A DNA stretch of 64,000 nucleotides from Pristionchus mayeri (Eukaryota > Nematoda > Chromadorea > Rhabditida > Neodiplogasteridae): positions 5,762,689-5,826,688 of the forward strand of contig BTRK01000002.1 in NCBI GenBank assembly GCA_036245805.1, given 5' to 3'. The notes under the pieces were generated by a model. It searched no databases, was not told the DNA's origin, and was given only the letters and a program-made list of their open reading frames with translations. The translations under genes and the position numbers were made by a program. Each line of letters opens with the position of its first letter. Positions within the stretch are counted from its first letter, which is position 1. Of this stretch, positions 34,321-47,092 are shown piece after piece.

Positions 34321-34394
34321 TGTCTGACTCTCGTGATGCCACGTGCTCTCTTGCACTGTCTAGCCGACTAGAGAGTATGGAAATGTGAGAGAAC
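34321..34394. mobile_element. Hairpin element, degraded copy
   Basis: tgtctgactctcgtgatgcc to gtatggaaatgtgagagaac; only 50 bp from the preceding copy. Confidence 0.55.
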
Positions 34395-35920
34395 TGGAGA
34401 AATTAGGGAACGGTCTGAGATGGTATAAAGTAGTAGGTATAAAGTAGGGAGGAGGCGAGTTGATTGCCACGCGAGAGCAGTAGAGTACTGATGGGGGACA
34501 TTGATAGCGGGAAGAGGCGCGGGTGGTCATTTAGTTTTTACTGCCGTACTAGGGAAAACAAAGAAGAAAACAAGCGAATAAACACTGGAATTGCGCGGGT
34601 GGTCGCTGCGGAGGAACGAATAGAAGTCCAGAAGAGCTATAGTATAATTGTAGTAGAATAGAGGAGTAAGACTACATTGATCTACACGAGAAAAGCTTAG
34701 CTTGATGAAATTGTCGACAACAAGATTTGAGTAGTAGTGTGCGCATTGAAGGTAAGGAGAAGGACGATCCGTCACTATGGCTCCCAATGTGCTGTGGTAT
34801 ACTTCTAGCAAGGTTGGCGATACTACATAGTTCACAGCATAAAATTGCGCAATACAATGCGACATTTATCACAATGTCGTGCTTCAAAAAAGTACTTGAA
34901 AACACGCGCACAAGCGTAGATATCGTATTCTAAAGAAGACGAAAACATGTGCAAGAGCAAATGTTGTAATGTCTAGTCAGTTATGTTTAGAGATCATAAT
35001 AGTTAAGAATGCCGATATATAATGAGATTAAAAATTATATGAGAGTGAGTGATATGCAAATGTACAGCTCACTGCAAATACCTAAACAAAATGAAAAACT
35101 TGTTGAAGGAAACCTTGCGCAGCCAAAGAACGAAGCAGCTATAGCATCTCGTATCTGCTCGAAAGAGGAAAAGGCGGCGAGGAGCGCAAGAGTAAATGTT
35201 GTGACGGCCACCCAACTCGTATGACTAAGCGGCAGAGAGTTCATGCGATGATAAGAATCGGAATATTTGACTTGATACTGACTGGCGAAATGAAACTGAG
35301 ATGCTGGAAAGTGCATTATCCAAGGATGACGGACAGTGAAAATATGCAAAATATATCTTGAAAGAATCCGATAATAACTTATTTTAAGAGCTTTAAAAAT
35401 TGACCATATCAGAACTGTAATTCAATGTCAATAACGTAAACGCTGATAGGTCAACGTAAAGTAGCAAGAAGAAGCCGCGTGATAATTGATTTTACCGTGC
35501 AATTCGAAGTTGCGAAGACTTTCTCAAATTAAAGAAACTAACTCGATCAGACCCGATCATCCCCTATCAATGCAAACTAAGGATCGAGAGGGGGGAGGAA
35601 AATCCACTGATTGAGTGACCCCTTTCCCTCTCTACTCTTGCGACCACCGCTCCGCTCTCCCTCTCTCCCTCCGCTCATCCCAATCCAGCCCTGAGTGATA
35701 GATGATACTGCGTGATAGAGCATGAAAGCGAGATTGACGATCCGAGCCATGGGTGAAAGTCGAAAAAGGGCTCATTTTCACCTTCTAAGGGGACAAAATA
35801 GTGCGCCACAGATTATTTCATTCCAAATAGTCGAAAAATGATAATTTCCACCTTCTCTAATGGATGGTTGTAAAATACCGTAAAATGTCCCTAAAAGGTG
35901 AATTTGGAAGGTGAGAGTAC

Positions 35921-36327
35921 GCAAATATCGAGTGTGATGTCAATAAAAGCTATACATAAAATCCGCCGCGTTTAGTTTCGATCGAGTTCGTGCTGTTATG
36001 CTGTGAGCCGCAGTCTTTTCTAAATGGGGATATTACTGCAGCGTCGAAATTTCTTTTCAAAATCTTTCGCTGAAGACTATACAATGATGAAAAATAGCGC
36101 ATCACGGTCGAAATTTCGATGTCTGATTACGTTTCAACGATAAGTCTTAAAATAGTTGCTTTTTCCTATGGCAATAATCTTAACAAAAACGCCGTTAAAA
36201 TGATTTCACAAAATATGTGAAATTTAAAATTTAACGAGTAAAATACACAAAATATCGAGTTGCTAGGTCAATAAAACGGCCAAATTTCGCCCCCGATTCG
36301 ATCGAGTTCGCATAGCGGCTTGTGATA
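35921..36327. repeat. Pair of degenerate direct repeats (~85 bp)
   Basis: 35921-36008 and 36247-36327 share aaatatcgag, gtcaataaaa and cgatcgagttcg in the same order, 238 bp apart. Confidence 0.5.
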
Positions 36328-36400
36328 GTAAAAGTTTGCGCCAGCAAGCTGAGAAGCAGGTAAGGCAACGAACAAAGCGAGCAATCAGTTATCGCGAGAG

Positions 36401-36483
36401 GCGAGACTCTCTCGATTTCACGTGCTCTCTCGCTCTCTCTAACCGTCTGACTCTCTCTATTTCGCACACTCTCTCGTCTCTCT
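36401..36483. mobile_element. Two head-to-tail half hairpins
   Basis: Two left arms in direct order: cgagactctctcgatttcac with its loop, then gtctgactctctctatttcg with its loop. The right arm is missing from the first copy. Confidence 0.55.
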
Positions 36484-36579
36484 GAGCGCTCAGAGTATGC
36501 TGTGAACAGGAATGGGCGCGAAAATGAGTGATCGGCAGCTTGATTTGTATGGACATGCCGGTAAGGTTACGGTTTGCTC

Positions 36580-36689
36580 TAGTGATGTCAAATCGGCGCG
36601 CTCTCCTCGTTTCACACGCTCTCTCGCCGGTCAGACAGAGCGAGAGAGTGTGTGAAACGAAGAGAGCGCGCGCCGATTTGGCATCACTA
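36580..36689. mobile_element. Hairpin element, TAGTGATG-end subfamily, with 8-bp duplication
   Basis: 110 bp. Arms TAGTGATGTCAAATCGGCGC and the inverse at the right (CCGATTTGGCATCACTA), with the same core as the other hairpins inside. GTTTGCTC flanks it (36572-36579, 36690-36697). Confidence 0.9.
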
Positions 36690-36894
36690 GTTTGCTCCTC
36701 TTCCGGTCAATCGCTCCATCATCTTAAACAGTTCTCATGAAATTCTAAGAAAACGAGTCACTTGTTTCGCCGGAAAGCAAATTCTTGGCAAGCTTTCTCT
36801 ACTTGAAGATAAATGTGAGCTGATCGACAATTAGAGATAACAGGAAATTATGTCTTATTGTGCGCGTTCTCTCGCACGTCGGATTGTGTGGATA

Positions 36895-37017
36895 ATAGAG
36901 TTCGAGAAACAATTCCACGCTCTCTTCATTCTACACACTCTCTCGACCGATCGAGTGGCGAAAGAGTGCGCAGAATGAAGAGAGTGCGGTATCGTTTCTC
37001 GAACTCTAGTAGTGTAT
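36895..37017. mobile_element. Hairpin element, GAGTTCGAG-end subfamily
   Basis: taatagagttcgagaaacaa at the left and tcgtttctcgaactctagta at the right; inside is the shared core gctctcttcattctacacac. No exact duplication could be read. A decayed relative with the same ends lies at 45115-45221. Confidence 0.7.
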
Positions 37018-37064
37018 AATGAAGCATGTCTAATGAGAGGCGAAAGAAGCGAACTGATAGACAC

Positions 37065-37176
37065 TAGTGATGCCAAATCGGCGCGCGCTCTCCTCGTTTC
37101 ACACGCTCTTTCGCTCTGTCTGACCGGTGAAAGAGCGTGTGAAACGAGGACAGTGCGCGCCGTTTTGGCATCACTA
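37065..37176. mobile_element. Hairpin element, TAGTGATG-end subfamily, with 8-bp duplication
   Basis: 112 bp, TAGTGATGCCAAATCGGCGC to CGTTTTGGCATCACTA. ATAGACAC flanks it exactly (37057-37064, 37177-37184). Confidence 0.9.
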
Positions 37177-37552
37177 ATAGACACCAATGATGTGCACTCT
37201 TGATTATGTGCGATCTCTCAGCTGTCGGAACAATACGATGTATGAAGATAGTCCTCACTTCTAGTTGAGTAGAGGAGCAATCTGATAGACAACAATGATG
37301 CAAATGAGCAATCAGAGCAGAACAGGTGATGGTTTTGCAAAGAAAAGATCCTTTTTTACGTCCTTACTTCTAGGTGGTCTGAGAAATGAAATGAAAGACA
37401 ACAAAGATGGAAATGATCGATTGGAACGCGCGAATGGTGTACTCGCCTCACACTTGATAAGGAAAGTGGAGAAAGAAAGGGTTGATTCAGAGGAGCGGAG
37501 TTCTGTATGGAACAGGTGGCCCGCGTGGTCTAACAAGGCGAACAATTCAATC

Positions 37553-37714
37553 GGCACTAGGTCGGATGAGAACTCATCAAATGTGAACCAAAAAATTCCA
37601 TCTCTACTATTTTCACATTAGGTTTCAACACTGTCGAAACGTCTTCTGCGAAAATACTGCTGAAGGGTACTATATTTTTTAATCATCCGACGGATCTCAT
37701 CCTACCTAGGACCG
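37553..37714. mobile_element. Longer relative of the GGCACTAGGTCGG fold-back family
   Basis: Ends ggcactaggtcggatgagaa and tctcatcctacctaggaccg are imperfect inverses; the internal ~120 bp is unlike the short copies. Confidence 0.5.
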
Positions 37715-39750
37715 CTCTAACAAGAGTATGAAGGATGAACATCTTGGCAGATAAAGACACACAAATGGACCTGAACGGAATAGGTGACCAGGGGCTATGA
37801 GGTTGAAGGAAGTGTGTAGTACAAATAGTGGCGATTTCCTTGTTCGCTCTTCAGGAAAATTGATCAGAGAGGTGCAACTCAGCGTTGAACCAGTTTTCCC
37901 TGCTAGAGTAGGGACAAGCTTATACTGGTAGTTAATTCAAAAGCGCAATTTGAGATTTGGCAGACTTTTTTATCGAGCGTAAAGCGGAAAGATAGTGTGG
38001 AGTGTGGAGTGTCGCGATTCCCATTAATCGAGAGAAAAGGGCGTACTATCGGGAGAGCCAATTGACATCAGCTAATGAATGACAATGAAGCGAACTAACG
38101 GATTGATGTATACCTATACAATTGTAATACACATATTCGAAAAAGATAACTCCAAAATCATATAAAAACACAGAGCATTAGTAAAGTAACAGAGAACAAA
38201 AAGAGAACAGGAGAGGCAAATGGTATACAAACAGTGGTCGGCACTGTCAAAAAGCGGCACCGCCCGAGGGGCAACACGTCGATTGGCCATTACTCATAGG
38301 AAGGAATGACCAAACAATCGACAATATTAGGCATATTGAATGATATGGCGCAGACAGATTCCAAAGGCGTGCAAGCATTTGAAAATCGTTGGTAAAGGTT
38401 GCAAAAATGCTAAGGTCTAAAATTGGTTTATGATAACCACAAGGCGAGAAAGTGTAGAGCATGAAATGACTGTGATTTTTTATCTGGAACCTTGGCATCC
38501 AAGCTATTTGCTAGTATAAAGGATCCATGAAAATGACCGGAAGCGCTATTTTTTCCTGCATGCGTTTTCGCTACATGTGTGACCCGATTGTCCGAGCAAC
38601 TTTCTCAGTCCATTCCCTCTTTTCGCGCGAGTGTAATTGCGACCGGAGAAAGAAGAGAGGGAGAGAGAACATTAGGGCATTTAGCGATTATGTCCCCCGA
38701 GGTGCTAGAACCGATAGCGACGACCCTTGAATCAATTGGAAAATAATGTTTGTATTCCGACCTCGTATCAGCCGTATCAATTTCTCAATAATTTCGAAAA
38801 AAAATGCAGCCTTTGAAACTCATCCTAACGTTCAACCTGCGCCTGAAACGGCATCACAAAAGGAGAAAGGCGATTAGGAACACAATACCTCTCTCGAATT
38901 CTCTCGCTTTCTCTTTGGCCGATAGAACATTCACAATTACGACAGAGCAAACGAAAGTTGCTGTGCATGCCCAGCCGACCACAGTAATTGATGTTATCAT
39001 AACCTGACGTCAAGTTTAGCAACAGAGCATCATTCAATCAAAGGTAAGTAATAGGAATTAGCAACGGGGCAAGACGAATTATTTATGAAGAAGTACCTAG
39101 ATGTGCATTCTCGAAGAAGAGGGGCAGCGATGAAATAAATGTGTTTTTTTTCGAATACCAGATTATATCGAATGATTGGATTTGCAAGTTTTCAGCTATT
39201 TTTAGATCAATTGTGAAGCATAACCGAACGAAAATTGGAATCTCCGCTCACCGCCGATCGGAAAAATGAAAGCGAAAACGTCCTGCTTTTCGCGCCTTCG
39301 CTACTGATCAAATACGTCTTTCCAAGATCCGCGCGAATTCCAGACATCAGGAATCAATCTGAGAAAACAGGGTGATTTCTCCCCCCCCCCCCCCGGAAAG
39401 AGCCCCCGCTCTGTCTCTCTCTCTAAGCAATGGTCTGACTCTCTTCAGTTTGCACGCTCTCTCGCCGGTCAGAGAGACGGCTCCTCTCTATCTATCCCCG
39501 CGATTTCCCCATCCTCCTCTAAACCTGATCACTTCAATTCGGAAAGAGGCGGGCGCTTCGAGTTTGCAGAGAGTGCGAAATCGCGAACTCGAGGGGGCAA
39601 GAGGTGGTTTTGGAACCCACCGGAACGCCCAAAAAAAAACCCGGCAAACACACAAAAAATGAGTAGAAAGCACTGAAGTCGAAGAGATATCTCTTCTTCT
39701 TTTGGATTATCTTACCACGATCACATAACAACAACAGAATCCCGCGTGTA
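37715..39750. other. Intergenic, no gene supported
   Basis: Nothing beyond short ORFs, one half hairpin (39426-39479, left arm and loop only) and a C14 tract at 39381-39394. Confidence 0.5.
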
Positions 39751-40608
39751 TTAGGTTGATGCAAAAGTATTGCGGTTTTTTTTGTGTCCGTACTTTGAAC
39801 TATCATAATTCCCTTGTCCCAAATCACAATGGCTAACAAACATAGCAGGGTTTAGAGGTATACTTGTACTTTACAGACACACATTTCAATCAATCCGATA
39901 TCGCAATCAACGCAAGAAATTATGATAAACTCAATTGCAATTGATGCTCAAAATTTCGCATTAAATGTATTTTACTGGATATTTGTTGGCAAAATTCACT
40001 AAAACTGCCCATACTGATGTCTTCGAAGTATCAAGTATACCCTTTCAGAAAATATTTTTCAACTGTGTCTCGATTAAGTTTGGACCGACTTACATGCTAT
40101 TGAAAATATATTGTCGATGCAGGCTAGAGTGCGCTATATTCAGCCACCAATAGGCTTTATTCTCAGATAAAATATTGGCGCCTGCACCTTTCTCGTTTCA
40201 GAAAATATGAATTTCTTTTTTTTCAAAAATATGCAAAATCGACATAAAATTGTAATATGTAGTCATTTACTGATCAATGCTTTCCTCAAATGGGTGTAAC
40301 TTCCATCATCCATGAGAAAAAGTATGTATAGGGTAAAGGTGGGAGCTTCATGAAACCACCAGGAATTGAGCACTCATGCTTCAGAGGAAACGTAATATTG
40401 AGAAATGGGTCGTTTCGATGGATAAATTGTCATTTTTTGAACTTTGTCCTGCTCTCGCCTCTCCGATTGGGCAATGCTGGTAGGGTGCGCATATGAAAGA
40501 GTATGCAAGGCCTCATTAGTAATTAAAATGTGGAAGTTCGTCGGTCAAACTGTAAAGAAGATGGAAGGCAAAATATCAAAAAACCGCAAGACTTTTGCAT
40601 CAACCTAA
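39751..40608 (+). mobile_element. Non-autonomous mariner-like element, copy 1 (MADE1-like ends)
   Basis: 858 bp between TA dinucleotides (39749-39750 and 40609-40610). The left end TTAGGTTGATGCAAAAGTAT and the inverse of the right end (TTAGGTTGATGCAAAAGTCT) pair. The termini resemble those of human MADE1/Hsmar1 from memory (TTAGGTTGGTGCAAAAGTAA). No transposase motif is readable. Copy 2 (50689-51600) is inverted relative to this one and similar throughout. Confidence 0.85.
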
Positions 40609-42574
40609 TATTTTTGCGAGGGACATACGGAAAATATAGCGACAGTGTGTTGCATACCGTTGGGGATAGTCCCAAATTCACAATACTCCTTTGATTTTGT
40701 GAATTCAAAAATGATCGAATGTAGATGCGGATTGGAATTATGAATGGTATTTGGACAAAGTGGCTGTGTCATATTATCTTGAACTTACGCTGGCGAATAA
40801 GTAATAAACTTGAAACACATTTCAAAATGGCAATAGAGCAGCGCGATGCCTACGTAAACATGAAGTAACAGCAGCGTCTTTGGCAATATCAATGCTGGCT
40901 GTTCAATTGCGGATGGCAGGCATCATGCGGAAATTTAAAATCAGATGACCAAACAGTAAGGATGAGGTTGATACAAGTGGGCCTTGCAGCGATTACAGCA
41001 ATGTGATCAGTGACATGCAAAGAGCTGTCAGCAAATGCAAACAAATTCGGACTCTGGATAGATTATTCGGGTAATTGTACTGTTGACAGCCCGAATTAAG
41101 GAAGCACTAATACTGTCAGACAGTGCATGAAGAAAGGGCGGACTGGGGGAGGGTTCGCTCATTTCCAGTCGAGAGTATGAAGACGATCTAATCGTCGCTA
41201 AAGGCGAGATCTTAAATTATGATAAGGAGGTCAAGTCATCGAAAATTAAGCAATGTATTGCACAATTTAACAAGCAAAATGCATCTGTGATAACGGAATA
41301 GTGATTTGCACATATGATGGGAAGTGCAAATTTCAAGTTAGTGAGTCGATCGCTTCGGTTCAAATTCCAGTCGAGACTATGAAGGTGAGATCTCGGGGGA
41401 TGATTACGGGGTGAAGTCGAAGATGTAGAGGTTAGATTACTAATTATGAGTGAATGCATGATTCGAATTACGGAGGGCGATCGACGATCGGGGCTTTCAC
41501 TAGTAGGGATGAATACAGAATACATACCTAACATGAAGCAGGGTTGGCAAAGTTGCGCTGATCAGGCTTTCGAATATCAATTCAATAGCAGGGTCGGCGT
41601 GAGAGCACGCAAATGCATAGTCATTTCATGTAACGTTTTGCCAAGTACGCGCATATCTGATTCAGGTAAAAACTATTAGTACATAAATTAAATACAATTT
41701 GGAACAACACACAATAAGTGAAAGCTGATGGCATCCACGATGTCATACTAGTCTAATCGAATAAACATTATGTGCAATCATCATGCTATGCACAGTCCAG
41801 GAAAGGGCGCGCGTGTCAAGAGAATGGAAGAAAGTGAGCGGAAAAGTGGGCAAGAAATGCGAATGGACCAGACACAATTATGGTCGAGGAGTAGAGGAAG
41901 ATCTCAGGGAAGGGGGGGGGCTGAGCGGGGTTAATCGCTCTTCAAATGGAAATAGTCATAGATTCGAGTAAAATGATGAGAACTTTGTATGAATTAATAT
42001 CCAGAACAAAGCGCTTGAATATTTTTTTTCAAAGTATTGTTAAATCATTTAAAAATCTGATTCTGAAGCACAACCGAGCGTGAAATCGAAATTTCCTCAC
42101 TTTTAGATTTGCCTAGTAAAATTGAATTTTGAAATCGAAATTTGAAATTGGATACATTTTGCATTTTGTCTTCGAGTAAAATTGACAAAAAACGTGATCC
42201 ATTTCTATTTTAACTAATTTTGAAACCTAACCGATCATGCAATTGAGCTGTGCGGTTTCTCCCTTCAACCAGATTAGAAGATGACCGAATAAAGGAGGCA
42301 AAAGAAATCATTGAATACTATTAAAATAATAACATATATTGAATTTTAAAAATATTTGAGTCGGAAGCCCTCTCTTATTGATGTTTCAAGATTGTACCCT
42401 TTTTCGTTTTTCACTGAAACATATTCGCGATATAAATTGTAGAAACTTCGGAATCGAAAACAATCCGCGCATCGGGCAAATCACTGATGAAATATAAAGA
42501 ATGCAGGAGCCAGAATGACCGTAAAGGTGGCTCGAGGAGAGATCAGGACAAATCGAGAGACAGGCAGACGACTA

Positions 42575-42650
42575 GGGCAGCTCTCTCTATTCCCCATAAT
42601 CTATCGCCGGCTAGAGAGAGCGAGAGAGCATGGGAAATGTATAGAGCATG
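42575..42650. mobile_element. Hairpin element, shared-core family
   Basis: gcagctctctctattcccca to gcatgggaaatgtatagagc around atctatcgccggctagagag. Confidence 0.6.
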
Positions 42651-43370
42651 TCTCTGTCTCTCCCTCTCGATAACGACCGAATGGGGTGATAAGGATGGCC
42701 ACTGCCTCGAGGGGAGCGCGCGGATGGATGTTGATAGATTGACAATGACGGCGCTTCTGCACAATACAGTAATGAATTGGCATACCTATGAAGACGAAAT
42801 CTAGCAATTTCATTGATTGGCAGGATAAAAAAGGTGAAAGAAGGAAATATAGAAAGGAATTGAATATTTAAAAAAACACTGATTTATTGCTTTGTACACT
42901 GTGGCTGACGAGGTACCATTGCTGTCTGATCTTCAGTTATCCAAGGGAGAGGAGAGAGAGAGAGAGTTGGAACGTGTTTGAGAGCTACTCTCCCGAGAGA
43001 GCGAGAAAGTTGGCAGCTTGAGGCGCCAACAAAAGAGACATTGATTAGCTCGAATGTCGTGTTAATATAATCAAAATTATCGTAAAATCATCGATTTTGC
43101 AAATATTCGATGGCCGAATAAAGGAAAACCGAGGCTGAGGACGATTTCTGAAGAGCGGGAGAGCACAGGAGAGAGGGAGAAGGAGAGGAGAAGGGGGAGA
43201 GAGAAAAATCGGCAGTTTAATGATAAGCTTATGAGATAGAGCGGAGAGGAGGGAGATAGAGCAACGTAAGCGTGAGGATTACGGAAAGGTTAGAGGGCAA
43301 GTAGAGGATTTGAGTGGGGTGCCAAAGGGCACAAAAAGTGTAGTTGGGCGAGGATTTGGAAAGGTCGCGG

Positions 43371-43513
43371 CTAGGGTTCTCTAATTGGACAATTTGTCTC
43401 GACTTTTCAGATATGTTTCGCATACGCTATATAACTGATCAGCGTTTATTTATGTTGCGTACCTGAAACTTACTCAAAAATACAACAAATATTTTCCAAT
43501 GAGAGAACCCTAG
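43371..43513. mobile_element. MITE candidate with CTAGGGTTCTC ends
   Basis: CTAGGGTTCTCTAATTGGA at the left and TCCAATGAGAGAACCCTAG at the right are inverses apart from two mismatches. 143 bp, AT-rich inside, with a second weaker inverted repeat (gtttcgcatacgc / gttgcgtacctgaaac) in the middle. Confidence 0.65.
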
Positions 43514-45114
43514 TCGCCGCGGAACATTGGGTGTTAGGACTGGGCTTTTTTCAGAGATTTAGGAATCTAGAATCGTATCTATTGAACTAGCAACCTTCCT
43601 CGATTTCCGATAAAGTGTGTACGCAAATTCCCCAAGCGAAACATACGGAATTGTTAGGAAGATCGCGAGAGAACCGCCTTGCCGATTTCAGGATCGGCAT
43701 TAGAAGAGCACAGCAGGAGGGCCAGTTGCCTATGATTGGCTATGAATAGCATTAGCCGATGCGCGATGATTGAGGCATGGTTGGATCTTGACAATGCAAA
43801 ACGCCGAAGTCATTCTTGGCAATGGGCTAAGAATAGAACGCGCATCGTAGTGTTTCAATCCGAGAAATTCAACACGACGCATGACCTGTGGGTACTCAGG
43901 TCAGAGAAGAGCTAGAGAGTGTGCAAACCGAGGAGGGCACACCTCACCTTTGGGCAATCAAATGCTAGAGAGAATGGAGAGTGAGTAAGGGGATACCCGC
44001 GCCTGATTTGGCGCCTCTTGACCGTGGTGAACCGAAGAGGTGTGAGGGAAAACGACTCTCTCTCTCTTTCTTACTCTATTTCTCTCAAGAATGACCATAC
44101 TCTCTCAATTATGGGCGCTCTCTTTTCCTCTCCGGCCTGCAAAATATGTCGCAGAACAAGGAGAGACATCGCATAGCTCGAGTAGCCACTTGAGTACAAT
44201 GCAAGGCGTGGGACTGTTCCATATATGCGCCTCTCTCGCTTATGCATACTCTCCAGAGGGTCAGAAAGGACTAGAAGGTGTGTACATTGGAGAGACCCAG
44301 AGCAATACTAAGGGGTAGGAGCTGGTGCGATTTCACATGTGTGTGAACCACTTTTTCTTCTGCGCGCCGCTTATTCATACAGTCGCTCGAGTGGTCAGAA
44401 TGCCCCGCAGATCGCAATTGACCCGAAATTGACCCACCCCAACTCTGAATATGCTGACGGGCACATTTTTTTGAATTTTTGTATTTATTATATTGAAAAT
44501 TTTAAAAAAAAGCTTAGATATGAGGTAAGAGTGATAAATCAGCGTAAAGAATGAGGAAGATGCAGGGAAGGGAAAGTAATGGCCAAAGTAATGGCAGTGT
44601 GCATTAGCCCTGAAAAAAAGTGGGGAGAGAGAGAGCAACATTAGCGGCTGAGGTTATCACGGAACGGAACGGGGGCGAATGATGAGCGCATCATTCATGG
44701 TCATACGAAATGCGAACACGTTCAGACTGACATCCAACATTGTACAAATACACAAATTATAGTTCTTACTAGAGTGAGTCGTTCGTTAATATAAATATAG
44801 ACATGGATCAAATTCATAATGTGTGCTCGCACGCCGGTCAGCTGTGTTAGATTTAACGAATGAGAACATACTTGTCTAGTGAATCCATGTTCTCTTCGAA
44901 GTGGCCAAATATTCTCAATAAATTACTTATATATCAGCGAGTATACAATTAAAGGAAAGTTTTAGAGCCATAAAATCAGCGGAAAGAGTTGATAATAAAG
45001 TGACGGAGGTGTTGCGTACTGGTGCGAACTGTCTAGACCATAAAAAATCCAGACTACTCCTTGTTCTATTCTCACGCATTCTTTACTTAACGAATCATCC
45101 TCGTGGTATGCGAC

Positions 45115-45221
45115 AGAGTTCGAGAATCAACGCCTCGCTCTCATTATACACCCTCTCTCAGCGCACAACCGTTCTTGAGATTGTACAATATGAGGAGACC
45201 GTGGTATCTCGAATTCTATTA
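45115..45221. mobile_element. Hairpin element, GAGTTCGAG-end subfamily, degraded
   Basis: agagttcgagaatcaacgcc at the left and ggtatctcgaattct at the right match the termini of the 36895 copy. The arms pair only partly: gctctcattatacaccctct against gtacaatatgaggagac. Confidence 0.5.
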
Positions 45222-45698
45222 TAAATGCATTCTCTTGCGGGAAACCGTCTAGGCGGGATGAACCCCTTGAACGGCTGGGCATTCCTTCCAATGCATATGT
45301 CTCTCTCAACTCCACATTAGCGGCATAGGTTAACGGAACGGGGTGAGTGATGAATAAAAGCATGGTCATTGGAAGTGGAGCAACTATTAAGGAAAACATT
45401 AGTGTTGGCTAGATTCTAGAGACACGACAACTGATGAACCGATTTTTATAAATTTTAAATATTAAAATAAACGTTGATCATCTACTGGTCAATACGGAGA
45501 CAAGGAAACGAGGCGCGTTACGCAATATCCTGGCACATCCCAAATCGAGCTACCGTCTGACTTTCTCCATATCACCTGCTCTCTCGCCCTATTTGAGAGT
45601 TAGACTATTTCTCCCCAGATCACTACCCTAACATTAGTACAAGAGGGAAGAGAGCAGCCATTGTGACTTGAGACACGGTACAGCGGGATTATCCCTCA

Positions 45699-45780
45699 TC
45701 CTTGACTCTCTTTATTCTACATGCTATCTCGCTTTCTCTGACCGAAGAGAGAGCATGTGAATTGGAGAGAGCGATCGCTC
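45699..45780. mobile_element. Hairpin element with near-exact 8-bp duplication
   Basis: Core ctttattctacatgctatct to gagagcatgtgaattggaga. The flanks ATCCCTCA (45691-45698) and ATCCCCCA (45781-45788) differ at one base. Confidence 0.7.
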
Positions 45781-46240
45781 ATCCCCCATCCACACCAGTC
45801 CTGGCACTTTTTGTTGTATGCTCAAGAAGGGGGGAAATGCCCGGCATCAATTGGCAATTCCGCTTAATCCGAGACATCCATCGTGAGCGTACTCAAGGAG
45901 TTCACAGGAAACCATTGGTACTCGGTTGTGTTTCAAAGTTGATGCTAAAGATATGGAAAGGTAGTCTCTCAATGGTGCGGTAGCGCGATCGAAATATAAA
46001 AAAAAGAAAACTTGCTAGTCTTTCCATATGTGGATTAAACATTTGCGATTTGAACACCACAACAGTAATACCCAAGAACATCCGACAAGAGGAGGCTGCA
46101 GCGTATATCGTGTCATTAACAATATGTAATCTGAAAATAAATGCCGACTACGGATGCCTAACCATCCATCGAGGGTGAAAGCGAACGTTGAATGAGAGGG
46201 AAAACAATTGGCGAGAGATTTTCGCTAACGAGGGCGAAAG

Positions 46241-46335
46241 GAGCTCATCGTCTGGCTCTCCTCCCTTTCCCTGCTCTCTCGCCAGTTAGAGAAAGCGAGA
46301 GAGCACGAGATCAAGAGAGAGTCAGACAAGCGCTC
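46241..46335. mobile_element. Hairpin element, GAGCAAT-end subfamily
   Basis: gagctcatcgtctggctctc to gagagtcagacaagcgctc, core ctgctctctcgccagttaga. No flanking duplication was readable. Confidence 0.65.
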
Positions 46336-47015
46336 ACTAGATAAGCAGCTTTACCGGTTGCTCTGCACTGTTAGCGGTTATTTGTGCCCCGAGGGGAGCG
46401 GGAGTCTCTCAACTTCATGAAGGCTCTCCGAGTAGACAGTAGTAGTGATCATTATGAAGAGAGAAAGCCTGGGGACGATTCGGGCCAATCCTCTGTACTG
46501 GACAGTTGTAAGCTGAGCTTCCTTGACCACTCATTAAAAATACTGGTACCAGGCGCGTGAATCATAGCGACGCACTAGTTCATTACGATTGATGAAAAAT
46601 GATCACTGAAAAGGCAAGAAGGATCGAACAAGATATGTGGGTATGAGGTATTTTATCTAAGCAGAGTTGCAGGTAATTTGCAAACGCCAATGATCACTGG
46701 AGTACTATAGCACTCATAGCAGCTTTTTGCGCCTTCACCGAGCATGCGTGGGTTGCAAAAACCGGGATTTTGAAGTGTTTTTGCCCGCTCAAAAGCTGTC
46801 TGACCGAAAAACGCACAGCAAACCTGCTGAATTTCGGAATGTAGACCGGGAATAAGAGATTAGGTCACACTTCTCGAAGAGCGAGCGGTAAGACCTCGAT
46901 TCGGGTTTGAGTGGTCAAGCATCAGTCCACTAAAACGACTGGGAAATGTCGGTAAATGGTTTGAAAAACGTTTGGGGTAGGAATGCGTTATCCGCAGAAA
47001 ATGTTGCTTCAAAAA

Positions 47016-47092
47016 AGGTCGGATGAGGGTCGGATGAGAACTATGACGTCATGCCGCTTTTACATGGCAAAGGCGGCATGACGTCATAGGAG
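47016..47092. mobile_element. Short fold-back element (GGCACTAGGTCGG family)
   Basis: ggtcggatgagaactatgac, then atgacgtcatgccgc inverted around cttttacatggcaaag. The start is duplicated (ggtcggatgagggtcggatg). Confidence 0.6.

Larger units (their letters stand above)
32606..36398. other. Intergenic, no gene supported
   Basis: Only short unspliced ORFs without protein-like composition, two hairpin elements (34202, 34321) and a pair of direct repeats (35921, 36247). The ORF on the plus strand at 33283-33681 has no recognisable motif and no supporting splice context. Confidence 0.5.
40609..47015. other. Intergenic, no gene supported
   Basis: Contains the hairpin and MITE copies listed at 42575, 43371, 45115, 45699 and 46241 and many half arms (43900-44320). 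No set of exons with consistent phase was found. Confidence 0.5.

Noticed and set aside
36401..37176. Spaced palindromes resembling a CRISPR array
   Set aside because: Spacing is irregular, units are 70-112 bp hairpins with transposon-like duplications, and the DNA is eukaryotic.
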